This document shows positions 1 through 9,319 of a stretch of DNA of 64,000 nucleotides, piece by piece (position 1 is the first letter of the stretch; every line of letters begins with the position of its first letter). A model generated the notes under the pieces. The model saw nothing but the letters and a program-made list of their open reading frames with translations, was not told the origin of the DNA and did no database searches. The DNA comes from Ilex aquifolium (Eukaryota; Streptophyta; Magnoliopsida; Aquifoliales; Aquifoliaceae): assembly GCA_951799425.1 (NCBI GenBank), contig OX637394.1, positions 52,827,142-52,891,141 on the forward strand, read 5' to 3'. The translations under genes were made by a program, and so were the position numbers.

Positions 1-338
1 GCGGCATTGTAAAGAGAACTTGAAACCCTAACCAATATATTGCGATCAAAATTGGTGATTCATCTTCAAGCAAGGTCGAAATGGTGATGGAAGTTTGGAA
101 TAGTTGGCCATTCCCCTCCACAAGGAAAAATAAGTAATTTCCCATTCTTTAGTATTTCTGACATAACTTTTTACTCCGGTCTCTGATTAAGATGATTCTT
201 GCGGCATTGTAAAGAATTCTTGAATCCCTAACCACTTTATTCACATCAATAGTCATGAAAAATCCTCTAGCATGGGCTATATTGTAACGCAAGTTTGGTG
301 TAGTAAGTAGTCATCCTTTAAAATGAAGTAGTATATCC
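1..338. repeat. Partial satellite unit at the left edge
   Basis: Begins at offset 41 of subunit A, inside the shared 19-bp block, and continues through a complete B subunit. It carries a private base in cttcaagcaagg (around 66-77), where other units read cttctagcaagg. Confidence 0.9.
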
Positions 339-354
339 GACATAACTTTTTCTC

Positions 355-364
355 CCGAAATCGG
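355..364. other. Short dyad ccga-aa-tcgg in subunit A
   Basis: Arms CCGA and TCGG flank a two-base spacer. In one common unit class the spacer is CA (ccgacatcgg), which keeps both arms. First clear examples are in the unit starting 7783, and it later marks types M1 and M5. In a rarer class the right arm is lost (aaatctgatt; units starting 8541, 16121, 20653, 28943 and 37217). The arms are only 4 bp, so chance is possible. Confidence 0.5.
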
Positions 365-375
365 ATTGAGCTAAC

Positions 376-394
376 TCTTGCGGCATTGTAAAGA
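376..394. repeat. 19-bp block shared by both subunits
   Basis: The string tcttgcggcattgtaaaga occurs at offset 38-56 of subunit A and at the same offset in B (576-594), so copies alternate every 200 and 179 bp. It is the longest perfect match between the subunits, inside a region otherwise about 80% identical. B copies vary at single bases in some unit types (gtggc, acggc). In the 363-bp units most of its 3' part is deleted. Conservation could mean a protein or nucleosome-positioning constraint, or simply homogenisation. Confidence 0.75.
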
Positions 395-401
395 GAACTT
401 G

Positions 402-410
402 AAACCCTAA
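402..410 (-). other. Telobox-like motif AAACCCTAA, once per unit
   Basis: The A subunit reads gaaaccctaacc, containing the exact plant short interstitial telomere motif AAACCCTAA (TTAGGGTTT on the other strand). It recurs at 379-bp steps from 23-31 through the window, and I saw no A subunit in which it is broken. The same offset in B (602-610) reads aatccctaa, or aatccgtaa in several unit types, so only A has the exact motif. In Arabidopsis such motifs are bound by telomere-repeat-binding Myb proteins. Binding here is inference. Confidence 0.7.
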
Positions 411-538
411 CCAATATATTGCGATCAAAATTGGTGATTCATCTTCTAGCAAGGTCGAAATGGTGATGGAAGTTTGGAATAGTTGGCCATTCCCCTCCAC
501 AAGGAAAAATAAGTAATTTCCCATTCTTTAGTATTTCT

Positions 539-717
539 GACATAACTTTTTACTCCGGTCTCTGATTAAGATGATTCTTGCGGCATTGTAAAGAATTCTT
601 GAATCCCTAACCACTTTATTCACATCAATAGTCATGAAAAATCCTCTAGCATGGGCTATATTGTAACGCAAGTTTGGTGTAGTAAGTAGTCATCCTTTAA
701 AATGAAGTAGTATATCC
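539..717. repeat. Subunit B of the dimeric unit (179 bp)
   Basis: Starts with the same 13 bases as A. Over the first 75 bases I count 15 mismatches to A, about 80% identity. Beyond that only short blocks align, such as atcaa, tctagca, aagtttgg and catcc. This supports origin of the 379-bp unit by dimerisation of an ancestral monomer of roughly 180-200 bp, followed by divergence and amplification of the dimer. B carries the variable sites that mark the HOR types in 22-59 kb: gcggc/gtggc/acggc, tccctaacc/tccgtaacc, tattcac/tatccac/tcttcac, ctgattaag/ctgcttaag and the 16-bp deletion. Confidence 0.88.
591..600. other. 10-bp palindrome AAGAATTCTT with EcoRI site in subunit B
   Basis: A perfect palindrome carrying GAATTC once in nearly every unit. 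It is lost in the 19 units with the 16-bp deletion and in two units reading aaagtattct (near 16755 and 21287, which are duplicates of each other). EcoRI should therefore release mostly 379-bp fragments, plus 742-bp fragments across deleted units and two 758-bp fragments. Confidence 0.85.
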
Positions 718-3700
718 GACATAACTTTTTCTCCCGAAATCGGATTGAGCTAACTCTTGCGGCATTGTAAAGAGAACTTGAAACCCTAACCAATATATTG
801 CGATCAAAATTGGTGATTCATCTTCTACCAAGGTCGAAATGGTGATGGAAGTTTGGAATAGTTGGCCATTCCCATCCACAAGGAAAAATAAGTAATTTCC
901 CATTCTTTAGTATTTCTGACATAACTTTTTACTCCGGTCTCTGATTAAGATGATTCTTGCGGCATTGTAAAGAATTCTTGAATCCCTAACCACTTTATTC
1001 ACATCAATAGTCATGAAAAATCCTCTAGCATGGGCTATATTGTAACGCAAGTTTGGTGTAGTAAGTAGTCCTCCTTTAAAATGAAATAGTCTATCCGACA
1101 TAACTTTTTCTCCCGAAATCGGATTGAGCTAACTCTTGCGGCATTGTAAAGAGAACTTGAAACCCTAACCAATATATTGCTATCAAAATTGGTGATTGAT
1201 CTTCTAGCAAGGTCGAAATGGTGATGAAAGTTTGGTATAGTTGGCCATTCCCCTCCACAAGGAAAAATAAGTAATTTCCCATTCTTTAGTATTTCTGACA
1301 TAACTTTTTACTCCGGTCTCTGATTAAGATGATTCTTGCGGCATTGTAAAGAATTCTTGAATCCCTAACCACTTTATTCACATCAATAGTCATGAAAAAT
1401 CCTCTAGCATGGGCTATATTGTAACGCAAGTTTGGTGTAGTAAGTAGTCATCCTTTAAAATGAAATAGTCTATCCGACATAACTTTTTCTCCCGAAATCG
1501 GATTGAGCTAACTCTTGCGGCATTGTAAAGAGAACTTGAAACCCTAACCAATATACTGCTATCAAAATTGGTGATTGATCTTCTAGCAAGGTCGAAATGG
1601 TGATGGAAGTTTGGTATAGTTGGCCATTCCCCTCCACAAGGAAAAATAAGTAATTTCCCATTCTTTAGTATTTCTGACATAACTTTTTACTCCGGTCTCT
1701 GATTAAGATGATTCTTGCGGCATTGTAAAGAATTCTTGAATCCCTAACCACTTTATTCACATCAATAGTCATGAAAAATCCTCTAGCATGGGCTATATTG
1801 TAACGCAAGTTTGGTGTAGTAAGTAGTCATCCTTTAAAATGAAGTAGTATATCCGACATAACTTTTTCTCCCGAAATCGGATTGAGCTAACTCTTGCGGC
1901 ATTGTAAAGAGAACTTGAAACCCTAACCAATATATTCCGATCAAAATTGGTGATTCATCTTCTAGCAAGGTCGAAATGGTGATGGAAGTTTGGAATAGTT
2001 GGCCATTCCCCTCCACAAGGAAAAATAAGTAATTTCCCATTCTTTAGTATTTCTGACATAACTTTTTACTCCGGTCTCTGATTAAGATGATTCTTGCGGC
2101 ATTGTAAAGAATTCTTGAATCCCTAACCACTTTATTCACATCAATAGTCATGAAAAATCCTCTAGCATGGGCTATATTGTAACGCAAGTTTGGTGTAGTA
2201 AGTAGTCATCCTTTAAAATGAAATAGTATATCCGACATAACTTTTTCTCCCGAAATCGGATTGAGCTAACTCTTGCGGCATTGTAAAGAGAACTTGAAAC
2301 CCTAACCAATATATTCCGATCAAAATTGGTGATTCATCTTCTACCAAGGTCGAAATGGTGATGGAAGTTTGGAATAGTTGGCCATTCCCATCCACAAGGA
2401 AAAATAAGTAATTTCCCATTCTTTAGTATTTCTGACATAACTTTTTACTCCGGTCTCTGATTAAGATGATTCTTGCGGCATTGTAAAGAATTCTTGAATC
2501 CCTAACCACTTTATTCACATCAATAGTCATGAAAAATCCTCTAGCATGGGCTATATTGTAACGCAAGTTTGGTGTAGTAAGTAGTCCTCCTTTAAAATGA
2601 AATAGTCTATCCGACTTAACTTTTTCTCCCGAAATCGGATTGAGCTAACTCTTGCGGCATTGTAAAGAGAACTTGAAACCCTAACCAATATATTGCTATC
2701 AAAATTGGTGATTGATCTTCTAGCAAGGTCGAAATGGTGATGGAAGTTTGGTATAGTTGGCCATTCCCCTCCACAAGGAAAAATAAGTAATTTCCCATTC
2801 TTTAGTATTTCTGACATAACTTTTTACTCCGGTCTCTGATTAAGATGATTCTTGCGGCATTGTAAAGAATTCTTGAATCCCTAACCACTTTATTCACATC
2901 AATAGTCATGAAAAATCCTCTAGCATGGGCTATATTGTAACGCAAGTTTGGTGTAGTAAGTAGTCATCCTTTAAAATGAAATAGTCTATCCGACATAACT
3001 TTTTCTCCCGAAATCGGATTGAGCTAACTCTTGCGGCATTGTAAAGAGAACTTGAAACCCTAACCAATATACTGCTATCAAAATTGGTGATTGATCTTCT
3101 AGCAAGGTCGAAATGGTGATGGAAGTTTGGTATAGTTGGCCATTCCCCTCCACAAGGAAAAATAAGTAATTTCCCATTCTTTAGTATTTCTGACATAACT
3201 TTTTACTCCGGTCTCTGATTAAGATGATTCTTGCGGCATTGTAAAGAATTCTTGAATCCCTAACCACTTTATTCACATCAATAGTCATGAAAAATCCTCT
3301 AGCATGGGCTATATTGTAACGCAAGTTTGGTGTAGTAAGTAGTCATCCTTTAAAATGAAGTAGTATATCCGACATAACTTTTTCTCCCGAAATCGGATTG
3401 AGCTAACTCTTGCGGCATTGTAAAGAGAACTTGAAACCCTAACCAATATATTCCGATCAAAATTGGTGATTCATCTTCTAGCAAGGTCGAAATGGTGATG
3501 GAAGTTTGGAATAGTTGGCCATTCCCCTCCACAAGGAAAAATAAGTAATTTCCCATTCTTTAGTATTTCTGACATAACTTTTTACTCCGGTCTCTGATTA
3601 AGATGATTCTTGCGGCATTGTAAAGAATTCTTGAATCCCTAACCACTTTATTCACATCAATAGTCATGAAAAATCCTCTAGCATGGGCTATATTGTAACG

Positions 3701-4886
3701 CAAGTTTGGTGTAGTAAGTAGTCATCCTTTAAAATGAAATAGTATATCCGACATAACTTTTTCTCCCGAAATCGGATTGAGCTAACTCTTGCGGCATTGT
3801 AAAGAGAACTTGAAACCCTAACCAATATATTCCGATCAAAATTGGTGATTCATCTTCTACCAAGGTCGAAATGGTGATGGAAGTTTGGAATAGTTGGCCA
3901 TTCCCATCCACAAGGAAAAATAAGTAATTTCCCATTCTTTAGTATTTCTGACATAACTTTTTACTCCGGTCTCTGATTAAGATGATTCTTGCGGCATTGT
4001 AAAGAATTCTTGAATCCCTAACCACTTTATTCACATCAATAGTCATGAAAAATCCTCTAGCATGGGCTATATTGTAACGCAAGTTTGGTGTAGTAAGTAG
4101 TCCTCCTTTAAAATGAAATAGTCTATCCGACTTAACTTTTTCTCCCGAAATCGGATTGAGCTAACTCTTGCGGCATTGTAAAGAGAACTTGAAACCCTAA
4201 CCAATATATTGCTATCAAAATTGGTGATTGATCTTCTAGCAAGGTCGAAATGGTGATGGAAGTTTGGTATAGTTGGCCATTCCCCTCCACAAGGAAAAAT
4301 AAGTAATTTCCCATTCTTTAGTATTTCTGACATAACTTTTTACTCCGGTCTCTGATTAAGATGATTCTTGCGGCATTGTAAAGAATTCTTGAATCCCTAA
4401 CCACTTTATACACATCAATAGTCATGAAAAATCCTCTAGCATGGGCTATATTGTAACGCAAGTTTGGTGTAGTAAGTAGTCCTCCTTTAAAATGAAATAG
4501 TCTATCCGACATAACTTTTTCTCCCGAAATCGGATTGAGCTAACTCTTGCGGCATTGTAAAGAGAACTTGAAACCCTAACCAATATATTGCTATCAAAAT
4601 TGGTGATTGATCTTCTAGCAAGGTCGAAATGGTGATGGAAGTTTGGTATAGTTGGCCATTCCCCTCCACAAGGAAAAATAAGTAATTTCCCATTCTTTAG
4701 TATTTCTGACATAACTTTTTACTCCGGTCTCTGATTAAGATGATTCTTGCGGCATTGTAAAGAATTCTTGAATCCCTAACCACTTTATTCACATCAATAG
4801 TCATGAAAAATCCTCTAGCATGGGCTATATTGTAACGCAAGTTTGGTGTAGTAAGTAGTCATCCTTTAAAATGAAGTAGTATATCC

Positions 4887-5129
4887 GACATAACTTTTTC
4901 TCCCGAAATCGGATTGAGCTAACTCTTGCGGCATTGTAAAGAGAACTTGAAACCCTAACCAATATATTCCGATCAAAATTGGTGATTCATCTTCTAGCAA
5001 GGTCGAAATGGTGATGGAAGTTTGGAATAGTCATGAAAAATAGTCATGAAAAATCCTCTAGCATGGGCTATATTGTAAAGCAAGTTTGGTGTAGTAAGTA
5101 GTCATCCTTTAAAATGAAGTAGTATATCC
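4887..5129. repeat. Rearranged 243-bp satellite unit
   Basis: Subunit A proceeds normally to gtttggaatag (ending 5030), then joins subunit B at its aatagtcatg. This removes 149 bp between two aatag copies that lie 149 bp apart in a normal unit. The 13-mer atagtcatgaaaa then stands twice in tandem (5027-5039 and 5040-5052), giving a net loss of 136 bp. The B part also has gtaaagcaag instead of gtaacgcaag near 5086. This is the only unit in the window broken in this way. Confidence 0.93.
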
Positions 5130-8100
5130 GACATAACTTTTTCTCCCGAAATCGGATTGAGCTAACTCTTGCGGCATTGTAAAGAGAACTTGAAACCCTA
5201 ACCAATATATTCCAATCAAAATTGGTGATTCATCTTCTAGCAAGGTCGAAATGGTGATGGAAGTTTGGTATAGTTGGCCATTCCCCTCCACAAGGAAAAA
5301 TAAGTAATTTCCCATTCTTTAGTATTTCTGACATAACTTTTTACTCCGGTCTCTGATTAAGATGATTCTTGCGGCATTGTAAAGAATTCTTGAATCCCTA
5401 ACCACTTTATTCACATCAATAGTCATGAAAAATCCTCTAGCATGGGCTATATTGTAACGCAAGTTTGGTGTAGTAAGTAGTCATCCTTTAAAATGAAATA
5501 GTATATCCGACATAACTTTTTCTCCCGAAATCGGATTGAGCTAACTCTTGCGGCATTGTAAAGAGAACTTGAAACCCTAACCAATATATTCCGATCAAAA
5601 TTGGTGATTCATCTTCTACCAAGGTCGAAATGGTGATGGAAGTTTGGAATAGTTGGCCATTCCCATCCACAAGGAAAAATAAGTAATTTCCCATTCTTTA
5701 GTATTTCTGACATAACTTTTTACTCCGGTCTCTGATTAAGATGATTCTTGCGGCATTGTAAAGAATTCTTGAATCCCTAACCACTTTATTCACATCAATA
5801 GTCATGAAAAATCCTCTAGCATGGGCTATATTGTAACGCAAGTTTGGTGTAGTAAGTAGTCCTCCTTTAAAATGAAATAGTCTATCCGACATAACTTTTT
5901 CTCCCGAAATCGGATTGAGCTAACTCTTGCGGCATTGTAAAGAGAACTTGAAACCCTAACCAATATATTGCTATCAAAATTGGTGATTGATCTTCTAGCA
6001 ATGTCGAAATGGTGATGGAAGTTTGGTATAGTTGGCCATTCCCCTCCACAAGGAAAAATAAGTAATTTCCCATTCTTTAGTATTTCTGACATAACTTTTT
6101 ACTCCGGTCTCTGATTAAGATGATTCTTGCGGCATTGTAAAGAATTCTTGAATCCCTAACCACTTTATACACATCAATAGTCATGAAAAATCCTCTAGCA
6201 TGGGCTATATTGTAACGCAAGTTTGGTGTAGTAAGTAGTCATCCTTTAAAATGAAGTAGTATATCCGACATAACTTTTTCTCCCGAAATCGGATTGAGCT
6301 AACTCTTGCGGCATTGTAAAGAGAACTTGAAACCCTAACCAATATATTCCGATCAAAATTGGTGATTCATCTTCTAGCAAGGTCGAAATGGTGATGGAAG
6401 TTTGGAATAGTTGGTCATTCCCCTCCACAAGGAAAAATAAGTAATTTCCCATTCTTTAGTATTTCTGACATAACTTTTTACTCCGGTCTCTGATTAAGAT
6501 GATTCTTGCGGCATTGTAAAGAATTCTTGAATCCCTAACCACTTTATTCACATCAATAGTCATGAAAAATCCTCTAGCATGGGCTATATTGTAACGCAAG
6601 TTTGGTGTAGTAAGTAGTCATCCTTTAAAATGAAGTAGTATATCCGACATAACTTTTTCTCCCGAAATCGGATTGAGCTAACTCTTGCGGCATTGTAAAG
6701 AGAACTTGAAACCCTAACCAATATATTCCGATCAAAATTGGTGATTCATCTTCTAGCAAGGTCGAAATGGTGATGGAAGTTTGGTATAGTTGGCCATTCC
6801 CCTCCACAAGGAAAAATAAGTAATTTCCCATTCTTTAGTATTTCTGACATAACTTTTTACTCCGGTCTCTGATTAAGATGATTCTTGCGGCATTGTAAAG
6901 AATTCTTGAATCCCTAACCACTTTATTCACATCAATAGTCATGAAAAATCCTCTAGCATGGGCTATATTGTAACGCAAGTTTGGTGTAGTAAGTAGTCAT
7001 CCTTTAAAATGAAATAGTATATCCGACATAACTTTTTCTCCCGAAATCGGATTGAGCTAACTCTTGCGGCATTGTAAAGAGAACTTGAAACCCTAACCAA
7101 TATATTGCGATCAAAATTGGTGATTCATCTTCTACCAAGGTCGAAATGGTGATGGAAGTTTGGAATAGTTGGCCATTCCCATCCACAAGGAAAAATAAGT
7201 AATTTCCCATTCTTTAGTATTTCTGACATAACTTTTTACTCCGGTCTCTGATTAAGATGATTCTTGCGGCATTGTAAAGAATTCTTGAATCCCTAACCAC
7301 TTTATTCACATCAATAGTCATGAAAAATCCTCTAGCATGGGCTATATTGTAACGCAAGTTTGGTGTAGTAAGTAGTCCTCCTTTAAAATGAAATAGTCTA
7401 TCCGACATAACTTTTTCTCCCGAAATCGGATTGAGCTAACTCTTGCGGCATTGTAAAGAGAACTTGAAACCCTAACCAATATATTGCGATCAAAATTGGT
7501 GATTCATCTTCTACCAAGGTCGAAATGGTGATGGAAGTTTGGAATAGTTGGCCATTCCCATCCACAAGGAAAAATAAGTAATTTCCCATTCTTTAGTATT
7601 TCTGACATAACTTTTTACTCCGGTCTCTGATTAAGATGATTCTTGCGGCATTGTAAAGAATTCTTCAATCCGTAACCACTTTATTCACATCAATAGTCAT
7701 GAAAAATCCTCTAGCATGGGCTATATTGTAACGCAAGTTTGGTGTAATAAGTAGTCATCCTTTAAAATGAAATAGTATATCCGACATAACTTTTTCTCCC
7801 GACATCGGATTGAGCTAACTCTTGCGGCATTGTAAAGAGAACTTGAAACCCTAACCAATATATTCCGATCAAAATTGGTGATTCATCTTCTAGCAAGGTC
7901 GAAATGGTGATGGAAGTTTGGTATAGTTGGTCATTCCCCTCCACAAGGAAAAATAAGTAATTTCCCATTCTTTAGTATTTCTGACATAACTTTTTACTCC
8001 GGTCTCTGATTAAGATGATTCTTGCGGCATTGTAAAGAATTCTTGAATCCCTAACCACTTTATTCACATCAATAGTCATGAAAAATCCTCTAGCATGGGC

Positions 8101-9319
8101 TATATTGTAACGCAAGTTTGGTGTAGTAAGTAGTCCTCCTTTAAAATGAAATTGTATATCCGACATAACTTTTTCTCCCGAAATCGGATTGAGCTAACTC
8201 TTGCGGCATTGTAAAGAGAACTTGAAACCCTAACCAATATATTGCGATCAAAATTGGTGATTCATCTTCTACCAAGGTCGAAATGGTGATGGAAGTTTGG
8301 AATAGTTGGCCATTCCCATCCACAAGGAAAAATAAGTAGTTTCCCATTCTTTAGTATTTCTGACATAACTTTTTACTCCGGTCTCTGATTAAGATGATTC
8401 TTGCGGCATTGTAAAGAATTCTTCAATCCCTAACCACTTTATTCACATCAATAGTCATGAAAAATCCTCTAGCATGGGCTATATTGTAACGCAAGTTTGG
8501 TGTAGTAAGTAGTCCTCCTTTAAAATGAAATAGTCTATCCGACATAACTTTTTCTCCCGAAATCTGATTGAGCTAACTCTTGCGGCATTGTAAAGAGAAC
8601 TTGAAACCCTAACCAATATATTGCGATCAAAATTGGTGATTGATCTTCTAGCAAGGTCGAAATGGTGATGGAAGTTTGGTATAGTTGGCCATTCCCCTCC
8701 ACAAGGAAAAATAAGTAATTTCCCATTCTTTAGTATTTCTGACATAACTTTTTACTCCGGTCTCTGATTAAGATGATTCTTGCGGCATTGTAAAGAATTC
8801 TTGAATCCGTAACCACTTTATCCACATCAATAGTCATGAAAAATCCTCTAGCATGGGCTATATTGTAACGCAAGTTTGGTGTAATAAGTAGTCATCCTTT
8901 AAAATGAAATAGTATATCCGACATAACTTTTTCTCCCGACATCGGATTGAGCTAACTCTTGCGGCATTGTAAAGAGAACTTGAAACCCTAACCAATATAT
9001 TCCAATCAAAATTGGTGATTCATCTTCTAGCAAGGTCGAAATGGTGATGGAAGTTTGGAATAGTTGGCCATTCCCCTCCACAAGGAAAAATAAGTAATTT
9101 CCCATTCTTTAGTATTTCTGACATAACTTTTTACTCCGGTCTCTGATTAAGATGATTCTTGCGGCATTGTAAAGAATTCTTGAATCCCTAACCACTTTAT
9201 TCACATCAATAGTCATGAAAAATCCTCTAGCATGGGCTATATTGTAACGCAAGTTTGGTGTAGTAAGTAGTCATCCTTTAAAATGAAGTAGTATATCCGA
9301 CATAACTTTTTCTCCCGAA
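5130..9319. repeat. Mixed satellite units without a clean higher-order period
   Basis: Eleven full units starting 5130, 5509, 5888, 6267, 6646, 7025, 7404, 7783, 8162, 8541 and 8920, plus the start of 9299. Markers first seen here include the combination ttcaatccgtaacc + taataag + cgacatcgg (7.67-7.81 kb), aattgtatatcc (near 8152) and aaatctgatt (near 8570). Units 6267-8162 resemble the series 10436-12710 with one fewer unit. Units 8162-8920 resemble 15742-16500, which lie 7580 bp (20 units) downstream. Private changes include gcaatgtcg near 6000 and ttggtcatt near 6414 and 7929, which removes the TGGCCA site. Confidence 0.8.

Larger units (their letters stand above)
339..538. repeat. Subunit A of the dimeric unit (200 bp)
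   Basis: Opens with gacataactttttctccc and ends just before gacataactttttactcc. It contains the dyad ccgaaatcgg (offset 17-26), the shared 19-bp block (offset 38-56), the telobox (offset 64-72) and a TGGCCA site (484-489 here). It is 21 bp longer than subunit B. The extra length lies in its distal half, around the cccctccacaaggaaaaataag stretch, which has no clear B counterpart. Confidence 0.9.
339..717. repeat. Reference 379-bp unit (subunits A + B)
   Basis: First complete unit in the phase used here, starting at gacataactttttctccc. It is a 200-bp A subunit followed by a 179-bp B subunit. G+C is about 36% by hand count of a consensus. The unit length is one more than a multiple of three, so no reading frame can continue in phase from unit to unit. 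That argues against the array encoding a repetitive protein. Diagnostic variable sites, given as offsets from the unit start, lie near 19-25 (cgaaatcgg or cgacatcgg), 80-86 (tgcgatc, tccgatc or tgctatc), 100-102 (gattcatc or gattgatc), 110 (ctagc or ctacc), 137 (ggaatag or ggtatag) and 155 (cccctcc or cccatcc). Confidence 0.95.
339..4886. repeat. 4-unit higher-order repeat, 1516-bp period, three copies
   Basis: Copies are 339-1854, 1855-3370 and 3371-4886. Unit order is: gaagtag type with ctagc; ctacc/cccatcc type; tagtctatcc/tgctatc type; tagtctatcc/atactgctatc type. Copies 2 and 3 share private changes such as ccgacttaac (near 2613 and 4129) and tccgatc in the first two units. Copy 3 departs in its last unit: tatacacatc near 4408, cctcc instead of catcc, and tattgctatc instead of tactgctatc. 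That suggests an exchange junction there. Confidence 0.88.

Noticed and set aside
402-410. True telomeric tract
   Set aside because: Only a single motif per unit, never in tandem; the array is a satellite, not telomere repeats.
318-524. Open frames of 60-88 codons on the minus strand in almost every unit, with conserved translations
   Set aside because: They recur only because the DNA repeats. There are up to three overlapping frames per unit, the unit length is not a multiple of three, variants change residues without a synonymous bias that I can see, and no frame spans units. No recognisable domain is present.
339-538. CENP-B box in subunit A (minus strand ttcgggagaaaaagttatg)
   Set aside because: It matches the 5' part of the box (TTCG followed by A at the expected distance) but lacks the CGGG half, and no better match was seen.
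591-600. Intrinsic terminator or promoter at AAGAATTCTT
   Set aside because: A short A+T-rich palindrome with no G+C stem and no gene nearby; better treated as a restriction-site landmark of the repeat.
4887-5129. Insertion-element target site at the 13-bp doubling
   Set aside because: The two 13-mers are directly adjacent with nothing between them, and the flanks join subunit A to subunit B. A deletion with local duplication explains it fully.
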